Source: Dictyobacter vulcani | Lineage (GTDB): Bacteria; Chloroflexota; Ktedonobacteria; Ktedonobacterales; Ktedonobacteraceae | Assembly: GCF_008974265.1 (NCBI RefSeq) | Contig: NZ_BKZW01000002.1 | Span: forward strand, 930,001-994,000 | Direction: 5' to 3' | DNA: 64,000 nt | Shown here: positions 23,109 through 31,470 of the stretch, piece after piece | Layout: each line of letters starts with the position of its first letter | Numbering within the stretch: position 1 is the first letter of the stretch | Notes under the pieces: generated by a model | What the model was told of the DNA's origin: nothing | Database searches by the model: none | The model's input: only the letters and a program-made list of their open reading frames with translations | Program-made: the position numbers and the translations under genes

Positions 23109-24029
23109 TCAGGGTACGAGCACAATCTTGCCATGGGTATGGCGCTGCTCCAACTCGCGATACGCCTCTTGTACATCAGCGAGAGGATAGGTGCGGGCAA
23201 TCGGAATTTCCAGCTCTCCCTGGTCGATAAGTTGGGCGAGCTCAGCCAGTACTGCCGCACTCGCGGCCTCATTATTTCCCTCGGCTTTTACGCCATGCTT
23301 TTCCACTGCCGCAAAGTTGATAATCGTATCAATACGTTCAGGACGGACGCCTAGCTTGAGGGCAAGTTCGACGTAATCGGCACCATAGGTATCGATGAAC
23401 GCGTCGAGATGATTGTCGGCGGCTGCGCGAAGACGCTCCTCGACACCCTCACCGTAGGCGACCGGAATAATATGGTGCTCGCTCAGCCACTGATGATGCG
23501 TTGGACTGGCCAGGCCGATCACTTTTGCTCCTACTCTTCTTGCCAGTTGAACCACGATTGAGCCCACTCCGCCCGCAGCCCCTGAGACAGCGACGGTATC
23601 CTCCTGTTTCAATGCGATAGCGCGAATTGCCGCGTAGGCGGTTGTTCCGGCGACAAATAATGAGCCGGCCTCCTCCCAGGAGACATTGCGCGGACGGCGG
23701 GTAAGGTCGCTGGCCTCGACAACAACAAACTCTGCCTGACTGGCTCTGTTGTGCGTGAAACCGATGACCTCATCCCCAACCACAAAACCTTCCACGTCCT
23801 CACCGATAGCGGCTATGACACCTGCCAGGTCACTGCCCTGTCCGGATGGAAAGGTGGAGGGCCAGCGATCGGCAAACACGCCCTTACGGATAGATGCTTC
23901 ACCAGGATTAATGCCTGCTGCTTTGACATTGACAAGCACTTGTCCTGGACCCGGCGCAGGCCGCTCTACATCAACGACCTGTAATACGTCAATCTCGCCA
24001 TACTGATCAAATCTGACAGCTCTGGTCAT
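23109..24029 (-). CDS. NADP-dependent quinone-oxidoreductase-like MDR protein
   Basis: 306 residues, usual length for the zinc-free quinone reductase branch of the medium-chain dehydrogenase/reductases. The N-terminal GroES-like half has GPGQVLVNVKAAGINPGE. The Rossmann half has GAAGGVGSIVVQLAR, the NADPH site. The zinc-binding cysteines of alcohol dehydrogenases are absent. Likely role: NADPH-dependent reduction of quinones or other reactive electrophiles in the cytoplasm. A palindromic operator lies about 134 bp upstream of its start and is matched at the start of the HxlR gene, so it is probably controlled by that regulator. The substrate is unknown. Confidence 0.9.
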   Translation of the reverse strand: MTRAVRFDQYGEIDVLQVVDVERPAPGPGQVLVNVKAAGINPGEASIRKGVFADRWPSTFPSGQGSDLAGVIAAIGEDVEGFVVGDEVIGFTHNRASQAEFVVVEASDLTRRPRNVSWEEAGSLFVAGTTAYAAIRAIALKQEDTVAVSGAAGGVGSIVVQLARRVGAKVIGLASPTHHQWLSEHHIIPVAYGEGVEERLRAAADNHLDAFIDTYGADYVELALKLGVRPERIDTIINFAAVEKHGVKAEGNNEAASAAVLAELAQLIDQGELEIPIARTYPLADVQEAYRELEQRHTHGKIVLVP

Positions 24030-24566
24030 TTTTCAACTCCTTATTCTCTTCTCTCATTGGACGCTTCTCGTGTTTTCGTATGGATGGGTAAATAAGATAT
24101 CTCCCAAAGCAACTATAGCTAAAAAACTAATATTATGTAAGAAGGAACCAAAAAGTGATATAGTTACCATCTGGTAACCATGCATGTGCTATTTAATAGT
24201 AACTGTCAGATCAACTCCCCAAACTCAACTCTTCAAAATTGCTCATCCTCCCCTCAGTTCAACTACATACAACCTGCTATGTTCAAGAAGATTTCACAAA
24301 AGTGCTTCTCATACGTGACAAATGAGCTCAAGAAACACTGAAACTATGAGCATAAACTCCTTTTTTTGATGCGTTTTTATAATGAATATAGGTACCAGAG
24401 ATGAAAATAAGAATAGATACGAGAGATATTAAAAAAGCGGTTGGTAAAACATAAAGCTATAGGCGCAAATAGCAGGTGCAGCAATCGTTGATAGGTCTCT
24501 CAAAGCGGAAGGAATGGTACCGATAAAGTATAGTCTTTGCCCAAAGCAAAGCGAAAGGACATGTAT
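24030..24566. other. Divergent intergenic region with operator
   Basis: 537 bp, AT-rich, between the oxidoreductase (-) and the small glycine-rich gene (+). It contains the palindrome at 24163-24178 and a TATAAT at 24378-24383, about 180 bp before the small gene, without a convincing -35 box. I see no ORF or RNA gene here. Confidence 0.6.
24163..24178. promoter_or_regulatory. Palindromic operator upstream of the oxidoreductase gene
   Basis: GTTACCA-TC-TGGTAAC, a perfect 7-2-7 inverted repeat preceded by TATA. A second copy with an intact left half (GTTACCA at 25103) overlaps the HxlR start codon. It is most simply read as the HxlR binding site. Confidence 0.65.
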
Positions 24567-24851
24567 ATGCATAATGAGATTAAAAATGTAAAAGACTCTT
24601 TATCCACAGAGGAACTCTCTCAGCTTTCTGAAGCCTCGACTGAAACGCTTGAGATAGCTGATAGCGATTTGAAACATGTCAATGGCGCTGCTGGCAAGTC
24701 TGACGGTCCCCATTGGGGCTATGGATATGGGTACGGGTACGGGTATGGCTATGGCGGCGGCTGGAGTGGTGGCAACAGCGGCTGGGGCTATGGCGGCGGC
24801 TGGAGTGGCGACCACAGTCACCATCGTCTCCACGGCGGCGGTGTTGACTAA
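24567..24851 (+). CDS. Gly/Tyr/Trp-rich small protein, RiPP-precursor-like
   Basis: 94 residues from ATG 24567, chosen because AAAGGA (24554-24559) sits 7 nt upstream; the ATG at 24561 is only 1 nt from it. The N-terminal part (about 1-43) is charged and helical, with SLSTEELSQLSEAS and then DSDLKHVNGAAGK. This resembles peptide leaders that end in a D-L-x-x-V-x-G-G/A cleavage motif. The remaining ~50 residues are GYGYGYGYGYGY, GGGWSGGNSGWGYGGGWSG, then a His-rich tail. No modification enzyme, protease or exporter is adjacent. Alternatives: a glycine-rich structural or metal-binding peptide. The DNA repeat is real coding sequence with varied codons (ggc/gga/ggg, tat/tac). Confidence 0.7.
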   Translation: MHNEIKNVKDSLSTEELSQLSEASTETLEIADSDLKHVNGAAGKSDGPHWGYGYGYGYGYGYGGGWSGGNSGWGYGGGWSGDHSHHRLHGGGVD

Positions 24852-24910
24852 TATTCTTGAGCTAGATTAACAAACTTTTAATCGTCAGGTGTTATAAAGC
24901 GTTAAAAAAA

Positions 24911-24944
24911 GTTCTTAAGGGGCTATAAAAATCCCCTTAAGAAC
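24911..24944. terminator. Hairpin after the small glycine-rich gene
   Basis: Perfect 12-bp arms GTTCTTAAGGGG (24911-24922) and CCCCTTAAGAAC (24933-24944) with a 10-nt loop. An A7 run precedes it, so the U-tract would be on the minus strand. It lies 59 bp after the small gene stop and probably ends that transcript. Confidence 0.6.
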
Positions 24945-25102
24945 ATATGAAACCAGCCATCCTTTCGCATACTTCTAAAATATTTAGTGCAATACCCTTA
25001 ACAAACATGTATTTTTCGGCAGCTTTTCTATGCATCTCTGATGCTGTTCCATCCCTTACAGAACATACGCCGCCCTGGTACTTTGATAATGCGCATGGTA
25101 TA

Positions 25103-25118
25103 GTTACCAGATGGAGAC
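25103..25118. promoter_or_regulatory. Operator half-palindrome over the HxlR start codon
   Basis: GTTACCA-GA-TGGAGAC: left half identical to the site at 24163, right half matching at 5 of 7. The start codon of the regulator (25111) lies inside it, a typical autorepression geometry. Confidence 0.55.
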
Positions 25119-25530
25119 TAAGCAGCAAACATCCCCTGATATTTTCCAGGCGAATTGCCTATCGCGGCAGGTGTTACAATTGATTGCCGACCAGTGGACG
25201 CCCCTGGTCATCTATGCCTTAGAAGATGGCACGATGCGTTTCAGCCACTTGCTCAAGCGGATCGATGGCATCTCGAAAAAAATGCTAACACAGACATTAC
25301 GAGCGATGGAACGCAATGGCCTGGTCCAGCGCGTCGTGTATCCTGTCGTGCCTCCCGTTGTAGAGTATTCTCTTACGCCATTGGGGCAGACGCTGTTAGA
25401 GCCAGTGAAAGTTTTACAGATCTGGGCATACGATCATTTGCAAGAGGTCGCGCATGCCCAGACGACATATGATCAACGCGATCAAAGGCCGCTCCAGGCA
25501 GAAACAGCTTCCCTGGTCCAGCAGCGCTAG
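25111..25530 (+). CDS. HxlR-family transcriptional regulator
   Basis: 139 residues, winged helix-turn-helix of the HxlR family: LIADQWTPLVIYAL, MRFSHLLKRIDGISKKMLTQ, ERNGLVQRVVYPVVPPVVEYSLT. One N-terminal cysteine (Cys16, QANCLSRQ) sits where redox- or quinone-sensing members such as YodB and HypR carry their sensing thiol. YodB-type regulators typically repress quinone or azo reductases, which fits the oxidoreductase gene 1.1 kb away sharing an operator-like palindrome. The palindrome over its own start suggests autoregulation. The small glycine-rich gene lies between the two, so it may belong to the same response. Confidence 0.9.
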   Translation: METKQQTSPDIFQANCLSRQVLQLIADQWTPLVIYALEDGTMRFSHLLKRIDGISKKMLTQTLRAMERNGLVQRVVYPVVPPVVEYSLTPLGQTLLEPVKVLQIWAYDHLQEVAHAQTTYDQRDQRPLQAETASLVQQR

Positions 25531-25639
25531 CTACGAAAATTTTACTAGTCGCGAGAAATGGCTTGCCGGTGGAACTGTTGAGCGCACAGTTGTAATACGG
25601 CGTGCAAGCAGAATGGGTAATGTTCTGTGGGTTGTGATG

Positions 25640-25681
25640 ATGGAGTGGAAATTACCGGGTAGTCAGTAATTTCCACTCCAT
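25640..25681. terminator. Hairpin between convergent HxlR and TPR genes
   Basis: 16-bp perfect arms (ATGGAGTGGAAATTAC at 25640-25655; complement at 25666-25681) with a 10-nt loop. There is no clear U-tract on either strand. Confidence 0.5.
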
Positions 25682-25720
25682 AAAAGTTGGCCTTAAAAAG
25701 TTGTGCAGCGCGTTATCTGA

Positions 25721-27856
25721 TTAGTGGAGTGTTGTGGTGTAGCCAGTAACGTTCGTGACTTTCCCCATGTTGACCGAACATAATGGTCCGACGTTAGCGA
25801 CATATTTCGGTGATAATGTGAACTGTGTATAAATGAATTCGACATACTCAGCAGTACCATCATTGCCGTACCACATCAGATCATAGCTGCCCTGGGGAAT
25901 ACCCTGGAAGGCAAAGTTCCCGTTAGCCTGAATATCTGTCTTGTAAGGAGCATTGCCCCAGGCATTGAACAATTCACCCTGTGGCATATTGCCATGTAAT
26001 CCCTGCACCAGCCCCATCTGTGAAAAAGCGTGTGAGGGTTCAGTATTGACGAATTGACCACTGACATTCTGTGGAACATTCAGCTCTTGCTGTGCCTTTT
26101 GGCCTTCGGGCGTATCCTTATAATCTTTAGCCAGCTGTTTATAATACGTAACCGAATCTGTACAGGAGCTAGCGCGCGTGGTCTGGCCCTGACCCAGAAT
26201 AGCTTTGGACAGATCCCCATGGATCTGTTTGGCTTTCGCTGGATATGGATAGGTATTCACAATTTTATTGAACGAGTCTACGGCATCGCTATAATTTTTA
26301 TTGTGCAGCTGATCCTCACCTTGTCCCAGGAGTGCCTTCGACATATTTGTACGCGTGTCAGCGGCCTCTTTGGCGTCCGGAAATGAGTTGAGGATGGTGT
26401 TGAAGCTGGTAATTGCGTCGCTATATTTCTTATCCTGCAATTGACCGCTACCTATCTGGTAATAGGAAGTTGCATCCAGGGGTTGCGCACGCTTTTTGCA
26501 GCCGCTATCACAGTACGGTAAATTCAGGGTTGGATCCAGAATATTGGTCGCCTCGTTGTATTTTTTTGCCTGGATACTTTGTTGCGCCATCGTAATACGC
26601 GTGTCGATGCTTGCGGTCTGGGCACGCGTTATCTGTGCCTGTAATTCTGGATCTGGTTGATCGTGATTGCTGTCGCTACTTGTATTACTGGTGGAAGTGC
26701 CAAAGTGGTCGATAACATAGGTGAACTTCGTCAGGGCATCATTGTAATGAAGGCTCTTCTGGAGGGCCACACCCCATGAGGTTTGCGTGCGTGCCAGGTT
26801 AACACTAGTTGGTTCATGCTCGCCCGCGAACGTATATTCATTCATGGCCTGTTGCCATTTTTGTTGGGCCTCCAATGATTGTCCCTGCCATTCGTGAATC
26901 GTGCCCTGTGCGGCCCTGGCCCAGCCTGAGAAAATTACCAGGACCAGCAAGAAAACCGTCGAGACGATGCGGCGTATGTTACTGGCCGGCACGATATTGC
27001 GCAGGTATGCACGCACCAGCCAGCCGCCAGCAATGAGTGCAGCAATAATCAAGGCAGCAACAGAAGCCAGAGAAGCTCCTTCAGCCCAATCGCTACCCAG
27101 CAAATACAATCCGATCAGTACTGCAATGGTCAGGACAATGCCACCGATATACATCCAGAGAGGCAATGCCGCCGCCTGCTTCTTAGGTGGCCTGACTTTT
27201 GGTGTGTAGGCAGGCCTGGATTGCGCATTGAGTGGCGGATAGGAAGGCGTGGATTGATAACTGGGTGGAGGCGGATAGCCGGCCCCGGATTGGTAATTAG
27301 GCGGAGGCGGATAGCCGGCCCCGGATTGGTAATTGGGTGGAGGAGGATAGCCGGCCCCGGATTGGTAATTGGGTGGAGGAGGATAGCCGGCCCCGGATTG
27401 GTAATTGGGTGGAGGAGGATAAGCAGGACCGGATTGATAGTTGCCACCAGTGGTACTGGCTTGCTGGGGATAAGCAGGACCTGATTGATAGGTTGGTGTG
27501 TCGCTTATATGAGCTGGATAAACGGGTGGTATTGGCGCATTTGAAATAGTTGGCTCACTGGCTATGGATGGTTGAACACCTTCCGCAGCGTTACTCGTGA
27601 TGGCAGTCTCCTGTACAGGCGCATTTGTAGCAGGAGACTCTGATTTTTGTGTGGCTTCTTCGTCTAATGATTTTGATGTGGGCTCTATTTTTTGTGTTGC
27701 CTGTTCATCAGACGATTTCGATGTGGGATCTACTTTCACCGTTTTGTCATTATCAATGGTATTTGATGGTTTCACCGCCTTCATTGCCGGTTGGGTGTGA
27801 TCATCTTCCTCTGCATCAGAAGATTGAGCGAAGTGTTCATCATAAGATGAGTCCAT
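25721..27856 (-). CDS. Membrane protein with Pro/Tyr repeats and TPR-like region
   Basis: 711 residues from the ATG at 27856 (GGAGG 12 nt upstream on the coding strand); an in-frame TTG-type extension upstream has no ribosome site. Order: acidic Ser/Thr/Lys-rich N-terminus; about residues 140-200 repeats of the type YQSGAGYPPPPN; three TM segments near 232-253, 265-288 and 294-312; TPR-like helices (KKYSDAITSFNTILNSFPD and NKNYSDAVDSFNKIVNTYP are clear repeats); then a C-terminal beta-rich domain (about 595-711, GNFAFQGIPQGSYDLMWYG) resembling carboxypeptidase-regulatory-like domains. Function unknown. A surface or signalling scaffold is possible. Confidence 0.85.
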   Translation of the reverse strand: MDSSYDEHFAQSSDAEEDDHTQPAMKAVKPSNTIDNDKTVKVDPTSKSSDEQATQKIEPTSKSLDEEATQKSESPATNAPVQETAITSNAAEGVQPSIASEPTISNAPIPPVYPAHISDTPTYQSGPAYPQQASTTGGNYQSGPAYPPPPNYQSGAGYPPPPNYQSGAGYPPPPNYQSGAGYPPPPNYQSGAGYPPPPSYQSTPSYPPLNAQSRPAYTPKVRPPKKQAAALPLWMYIGGIVLTIAVLIGLYLLGSDWAEGASLASVAALIIAALIAGGWLVRAYLRNIVPASNIRRIVSTVFLLVLVIFSGWARAAQGTIHEWQGQSLEAQQKWQQAMNEYTFAGEHEPTSVNLARTQTSWGVALQKSLHYNDALTKFTYVIDHFGTSTSNTSSDSNHDQPDPELQAQITRAQTASIDTRITMAQQSIQAKKYNEATNILDPTLNLPYCDSGCKKRAQPLDATSYYQIGSGQLQDKKYSDAITSFNTILNSFPDAKEAADTRTNMSKALLGQGEDQLHNKNYSDAVDSFNKIVNTYPYPAKAKQIHGDLSKAILGQGQTTRASSCTDSVTYYKQLAKDYKDTPEGQKAQQELNVPQNVSGQFVNTEPSHAFSQMGLVQGLHGNMPQGELFNAWGNAPYKTDIQANGNFAFQGIPQGSYDLMWYGNDGTAEYVEFIYTQFTLSPKYVANVGPLCSVNMGKVTNVTGYTTTLH
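27273..27416. repeat. 36-bp in-frame tandem repeat
   Basis: Four near-identical 36-bp units (GATAGCCGGCCCCGGATTGG recurs at 27274, 27310, 27346 and 27382), flanked by degenerate copies on both sides. Each unit encodes 12 residues on the minus strand (PPPPNYQSGAGY register). The high nucleotide identity implies recent expansion; copy number is likely to vary between strains. Confidence 0.9.
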
Positions 27857-28555
27857 GTTTATGCGGAACCTCCATGTATTGCATAATTGCGTCACATTGA
27901 TTTCATCTACTATCCGCTATTTATGAAAGCCAAAAGAGTCAATTTCTTTGGATTTCATACTTTTTTTTGCGAACTACAGGTGTGTAGATGAAATCCAAAT
28001 TTATAGAGATAATAATCTTTATTTTAAGGCATTGAACGCAAATTGTAAACATTATGTCGATAGAATATAGGACTTCCCAATTCTAGAAAAGAGATGAAAA
28101 TAAATAAGTTTTACCTGGAGTATAAAATGACTTGATATCTTATGATACATAGGAAACACCTGTATGAACTATATCGCTAGTAGTCTGTCAGACATCATGT
28201 GATGGGGAGGTGGGGATGCTAGCGAGCATGCCGGGGGCATGCTCAAGCGGCGAGCCCCTTGACTGGGGGATCGGGGGCTGTGCCCCCGGCATCTCCCCCA
28301 TCCCGCCCGCGTAGCGGGCGCACAACTCATCAAACGAAGTTTGACAAAGTGCTAGCAGGATGATCTAAAATATTTGGATATATTGATTTTTATTGTTGTC
28401 TGCCATTGAACTTCATGCTCTTTTTTGCTATGTAATTTATTTTTACACTCAAAGTATTTTTGAATTCGTGCCGTTATACGTATTATATATATGATATGAA
28501 GTCGTATGTATGGGCATGTAAAAATGTTGTGGCATTTAGCAGAGGGAGGCGCACC
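27857..28555. other. Intergenic region containing a MITE-like element
   Basis: About 700 bp between the divergent TPR (-) and 4-TM (+) genes. Apart from the element at 28177-28355 it is AT-rich, and I see no gene in it. Confidence 0.6.
28177..28355 (+). mobile_element. MITE-like element, family 1, copy A
   Basis: 179 bp flanked by CTAG. The ends CTAGTAGTCTGTCAGAC and (reverse complement) CTAGCACTTTGTCAAAC match at 13 of 17 positions, an imperfect terminal inverted repeat. The GC-rich interior has small palindromes (GCATGC..GCATGC; GCCCGC..GCGGGC). A nearly identical copy in opposite orientation is at 54087-54263. No ORF inside. TA-bounded ends suggest mobilisation by an IS630/Tc1-type transposase elsewhere in the genome (inference). 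Confidence 0.75.
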
Positions 28556-28989
28556 ATGTCAGGTGACTATCATAATCTACGCAAGGAATCCAGATATAAA
28601 AAACTGGTAGGTGTGGCGCTACTTCTCTTACTCTTCTTTGTCGGCAGCTTGCTTGTAGAATTGAGTGTTGGCAACACTATCATCTGGTGGCAGGTATTCT
28701 TAATCCTGTTGTCTGCTAGCAGCGGTGTCTACTATCTGTATAGTGGGATACAGTCATTGAGATCGCTTCAGACTACTATGGATGAAAAAATCTGGCATCG
28801 CAATCTGGATATAGTAAATGGTCTGATCTGGTTGAATCTGGCTGCCGCGCTGGCGGTTGCCTGGTTTTTAATCCCGCTGGTATCCACGACAGTCCTGGCA
28901 CTACTGATGGCAACTTTTTTTCTCGGCGCATTTTTGTCCCTGGGCCGAGGTATCCAACTGATTGCTCCCCTATCCCCCCGGACTTTTAA
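28556..28989 (+). CDS. Four-TM membrane protein A, stop lost to a frameshift
   Basis: Start ATG 28556 with AGAGGGAGG 6 nt upstream. Encodes a small integral membrane protein with about four hydrophobic helices (KLVGVALLLLLFFVGSLLVE; IIWWQVFLILL; LIWLNLAAALAVAWFLIPLV; VLALLMATFFLGAFLSL). As read, the frame runs on into the next gene through 40 implausible residues and a terminator hairpin. If the C6 run at 28974-28979 had one more C, the protein would end ...SPPDF at TAA 28987, giving 144 residues and a stop 20 bp before the hairpin. Paralogous to the next gene: both have YY/YF..GxQxLR after the second helix. Function unknown. Confidence 0.75.
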
Positions 28990-29009
28990 CGCACAGGTTT
29001 GTTTTGTCA

Positions 29010-29043
29010 ATGCAGGAAGAACTATGCTTCTCCTGCATTTTTT
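29010..29043 (+). terminator. Intrinsic terminator between the two 4-TM genes
   Basis: ATGCAGGA (29010-29017) pairs with TCCTGCAT (29031-29038), followed by a T-run. It lies inside the apparent fused reading frame, supporting two separate genes. Confidence 0.75.
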
Positions 29044-29128
29044 ATTTTGTGTTCACATACTCGTTGATAATAGATGTACCCGCCAGAACGCTAAAATGTT
29101 TTTCAGGTGTCGATTAAAGAGGATTTAT

Positions 29129-29560
29129 ATGCGACCTGAACAAGAGAAGAAGCCACCTACACCATTCTTATCAAGTAATACTCGCTTCACGAATACTCTT
29201 TTTACTCTGCTCATTGTTTGTGCTATGGGTATCTGGATGATCAATACCTATGCTGGAGCAGGCAAAACCCTATGGCATCCATTGCTGGGTGCTGTCTTTA
29301 CCTTGTTTGCCATCGTCTACTTTTTTAGAGGATCGCAGCAACTCAGGACCGAGCAAGAGCGTAGTAGCCTGTACGCCTGGTTGACGAATCGCTATCTGCT
29401 GCTCAGTTGTTGCTGGCTCTGCCTGTCCTTCAATGCCTGGCTGCTATGGATTTTTACGCCATCGCTGCCGCTGGCCATTATCCATCTGCTGCTCTCAATG
29501 GGCGCTATCGCTTTCCTCCTGGGCAGCATCCTTTTTACCACCAGAAGATCACCCGGCTGA
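29129..29560 (+). CDS. Four-TM membrane protein B
   Basis: 143 residues from ATG 29129, with AAAGAGG 6 nt upstream. About four TM helices (NTLFTLLIVCAMGIWMI; LLGAVFTLFAIVYFF; LLLSCCWLCLSFNAWLLWIF; AIIHLLLSMGAIAFLLGSIL) and the loop RGSQQLRTEQE. Same length, topology and loop pattern as the preceding gene, so probably a tandem duplicate. No known domain recognised. Confidence 0.75.
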   Translation: MRPEQEKKPPTPFLSSNTRFTNTLFTLLIVCAMGIWMINTYAGAGKTLWHPLLGAVFTLFAIVYFFRGSQQLRTEQERSSLYAWLTNRYLLLSCCWLCLSFNAWLLWIFTPSLPLAIIHLLLSMGAIAFLLGSILFTTRRSPG

Positions 29561-29575
29561 TCTGCCTCTGTGGGG

Positions 29576-31252
29576 CTAGTGCAACATGAGCGGAGGCGTA
29601 TCGGCCACGCTGGGATCAGTTGCTGAGTTTTTTCTGGTATTGATCTTGCGACCCTGTAATGGTCTGTCTTCGAGGAAGAAGACGAGCACCAGACTGACCA
29701 GCATGAAGGCCAGGCTCAGAATAAAGGTATTATAGATACCCTGGGCCAGGCCCATTTTGACGGCATGTAGCAACTGGTCGTATGCTGTCAGTCCGCCTGG
29801 TCCCAGCATGGCGAATTGTTTGAAGACCGTCTGCTGCATCTCATGTGACAGGAGAATGTTGGGATTATCAAAGAGGTTGATGATCTTTGCGGGCAGTAGC
29901 TGTCGTGTTTGTGCTGGTATCGATTGATGGAAGGTTGGGAGATAACTGGCGGCCATCACGGATCCCATAGCTGCCAGCGCGATCGTACCACCAATCTGGC
30001 GAAAGAAGGTCAGCGCCGAGGTTGCCTGTCCAATCTTATCTGGTAGGGCATTCTGCACAATCATCGTGTAAAACGACATCCCGAAGCCGGTACCAAAGCC
30101 CATCACAATCATAGCCATCCAGAGATCATTGGCATGCGAGTTGACATTCAGCCGCAGCAACATCGCTGCTCCCAGAACACTGATAAACATGCCTACAATC
30201 GCAATGGCTTTATATTTTCCCACCCGCGACACGATCTGTCCCGAGATGACGCTGCTGGCAACCAGGGTTAAGGTCATTGGTGAGAGCAAGAGACCACTGT
30301 CAGTTGCTGAGATTCCGAGAATACCCTGCGCAAACAAGGGTAGAAAAAAGACACTTCCCAGCAGTGCCATATTGGCTGCCATGGTAATCAGGACGCTGAT
30401 AACAAAGATGCGATTGCGAAAGAGACTGGGATCAATAATGGGCTGCTGTTGTTGACGTTCTTTATGGGCTTCAACCAGGATAAAAATGGTCAGGATAGTG
30501 CAGGAGCATGCCAGCAGTCCCATAATCTGTGGCGATAACCATGCATATGTGCTTCCAGCCCAGGTAAATCCGAGCAGGAGGGCTATCGTGCCCGCAATGA
30601 GTAAGCCAGCACCCAGATAGTCGATTGAGACCGTGGCCACACGCTTTGTTAAGGAGGGCATCAGGAAGATCAAGACCAGCAGGGCCACGAGTCCAACTGG
30701 CAGGTTGATATAAAAGACCCAGCGCCAGTTGGCGTTTTCAGTAATCCAGCCGCCGACCGCTGGCCCAATCACCGAGGAGAGCCCAAATACCGCACCGGTC
30801 ACCCCCTGCCATTTTCCGCGTTCACGTGGCGTAAAGAGATCGCCAACTACCGCGATGGCAATGGGCAGCAGCGCCGCCGCACCCAGTCCTTGAAAGGCGC
30901 GAAAGCCGATCAGAGCATTCATGGATGATGACATACCGCAGAGCGCTGAACCACTCAGAAAGAGGAGAATCCCGATCAGGAAAATGGCCTTTCTGCCATA
31001 GAGATCTGATAGTTTGCCATAGATAGGTACCATCACGGTGGAGGTTAAGAGGTAAGCTGTCGTGACCCAGGTATAGCGGTCGAAGCCTTTTAACTCGGAC
31101 ACAATATGGGGCATCGCCGTCGAGACAATCGTCTGATCCAATGATGCTAATAACATCACCAGCAGGACCCCGACCATCGTCAATAGCGTTTCACGTTTAC
31201 TGTAGAGAGGCATATCTATGCCCGATTGTTGTAGTGAATGTATCTTATGCAT
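29576..31252 (-). CDS. MFS drug exporter, DHA2 (EmrB/QacA) type
   Basis: 558 residues from ATG 31252, preceded on the coding strand by AGAAGG with a short 3-nt spacing; an ATG for MPLYSKRE 12 codons later is the alternative. Fourteen hydrophobic segments are expected. Visible motifs: LASLDQTIVSTAMPHI (start of DHA2 proteins), GKLSDLYGRK (motif A), RAFQGLGAA (motif B) and GPAVGGWI (motif C). Probably a proton-driven exporter of small hydrophobic compounds. Divergent from the MBL gene and convergent with the 4-TM genes, 15 bp apart. No adjacent regulator. Confidence 0.92.
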   Translation of the reverse strand: MHKIHSLQQSGIDMPLYSKRETLLTMVGVLLVMLLASLDQTIVSTAMPHIVSELKGFDRYTWVTTAYLLTSTVMVPIYGKLSDLYGRKAIFLIGILLFLSGSALCGMSSSMNALIGFRAFQGLGAAALLPIAIAVVGDLFTPRERGKWQGVTGAVFGLSSVIGPAVGGWITENANWRWVFYINLPVGLVALLVLIFLMPSLTKRVATVSIDYLGAGLLIAGTIALLLGFTWAGSTYAWLSPQIMGLLACSCTILTIFILVEAHKERQQQQPIIDPSLFRNRIFVISVLITMAANMALLGSVFFLPLFAQGILGISATDSGLLLSPMTLTLVASSVISGQIVSRVGKYKAIAIVGMFISVLGAAMLLRLNVNSHANDLWMAMIVMGFGTGFGMSFYTMIVQNALPDKIGQATSALTFFRQIGGTIALAAMGSVMAASYLPTFHQSIPAQTRQLLPAKIINLFDNPNILLSHEMQQTVFKQFAMLGPGGLTAYDQLLHAVKMGLAQGIYNTFILSLAFMLVSLVLVFFLEDRPLQGRKINTRKNSATDPSVADTPPLMLH

Positions 31253-31470
31253 AAGCCTTCTCGCATGAAACAATAATGTATCTCAATAAGCGAGCGCCGC
31301 AGGCGCGAGGCTGCAGGTTAAATTGATCTATAATCTTAAATTTATGGCTACTAAAAACAATCGGCCATGCCAGGCAAATGTGTTGCCTTGTCTTCTCAGA
31401 GTAGACATGATACCCTTGAGCTGAAATTGTGTATTGTTACTTTATATTCTGGAAACGAGGCCATCGCTTT

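Noticed and set aside
22991-23230. 79-codon plus-strand ORF between the insertase and oxidoreductase genes
   Set aside because: It covers the terminator hairpin and the 3' end of the oxidoreductase antisense; no ribosome site.
24719-24800. GGC/TAT-rich DNA repeat as a non-coding low-complexity tract
   Set aside because: Codons vary synonymously, a ribosome site fits ATG 24567, and a plausible leader precedes it, so it is treated as coding.
27273-27416. Regular 36-bp repeats suggestive of a CRISPR array
   Set aside because: The units are contiguous without spacers and encode an in-frame Pro/Tyr-rich repeat of a large membrane protein.
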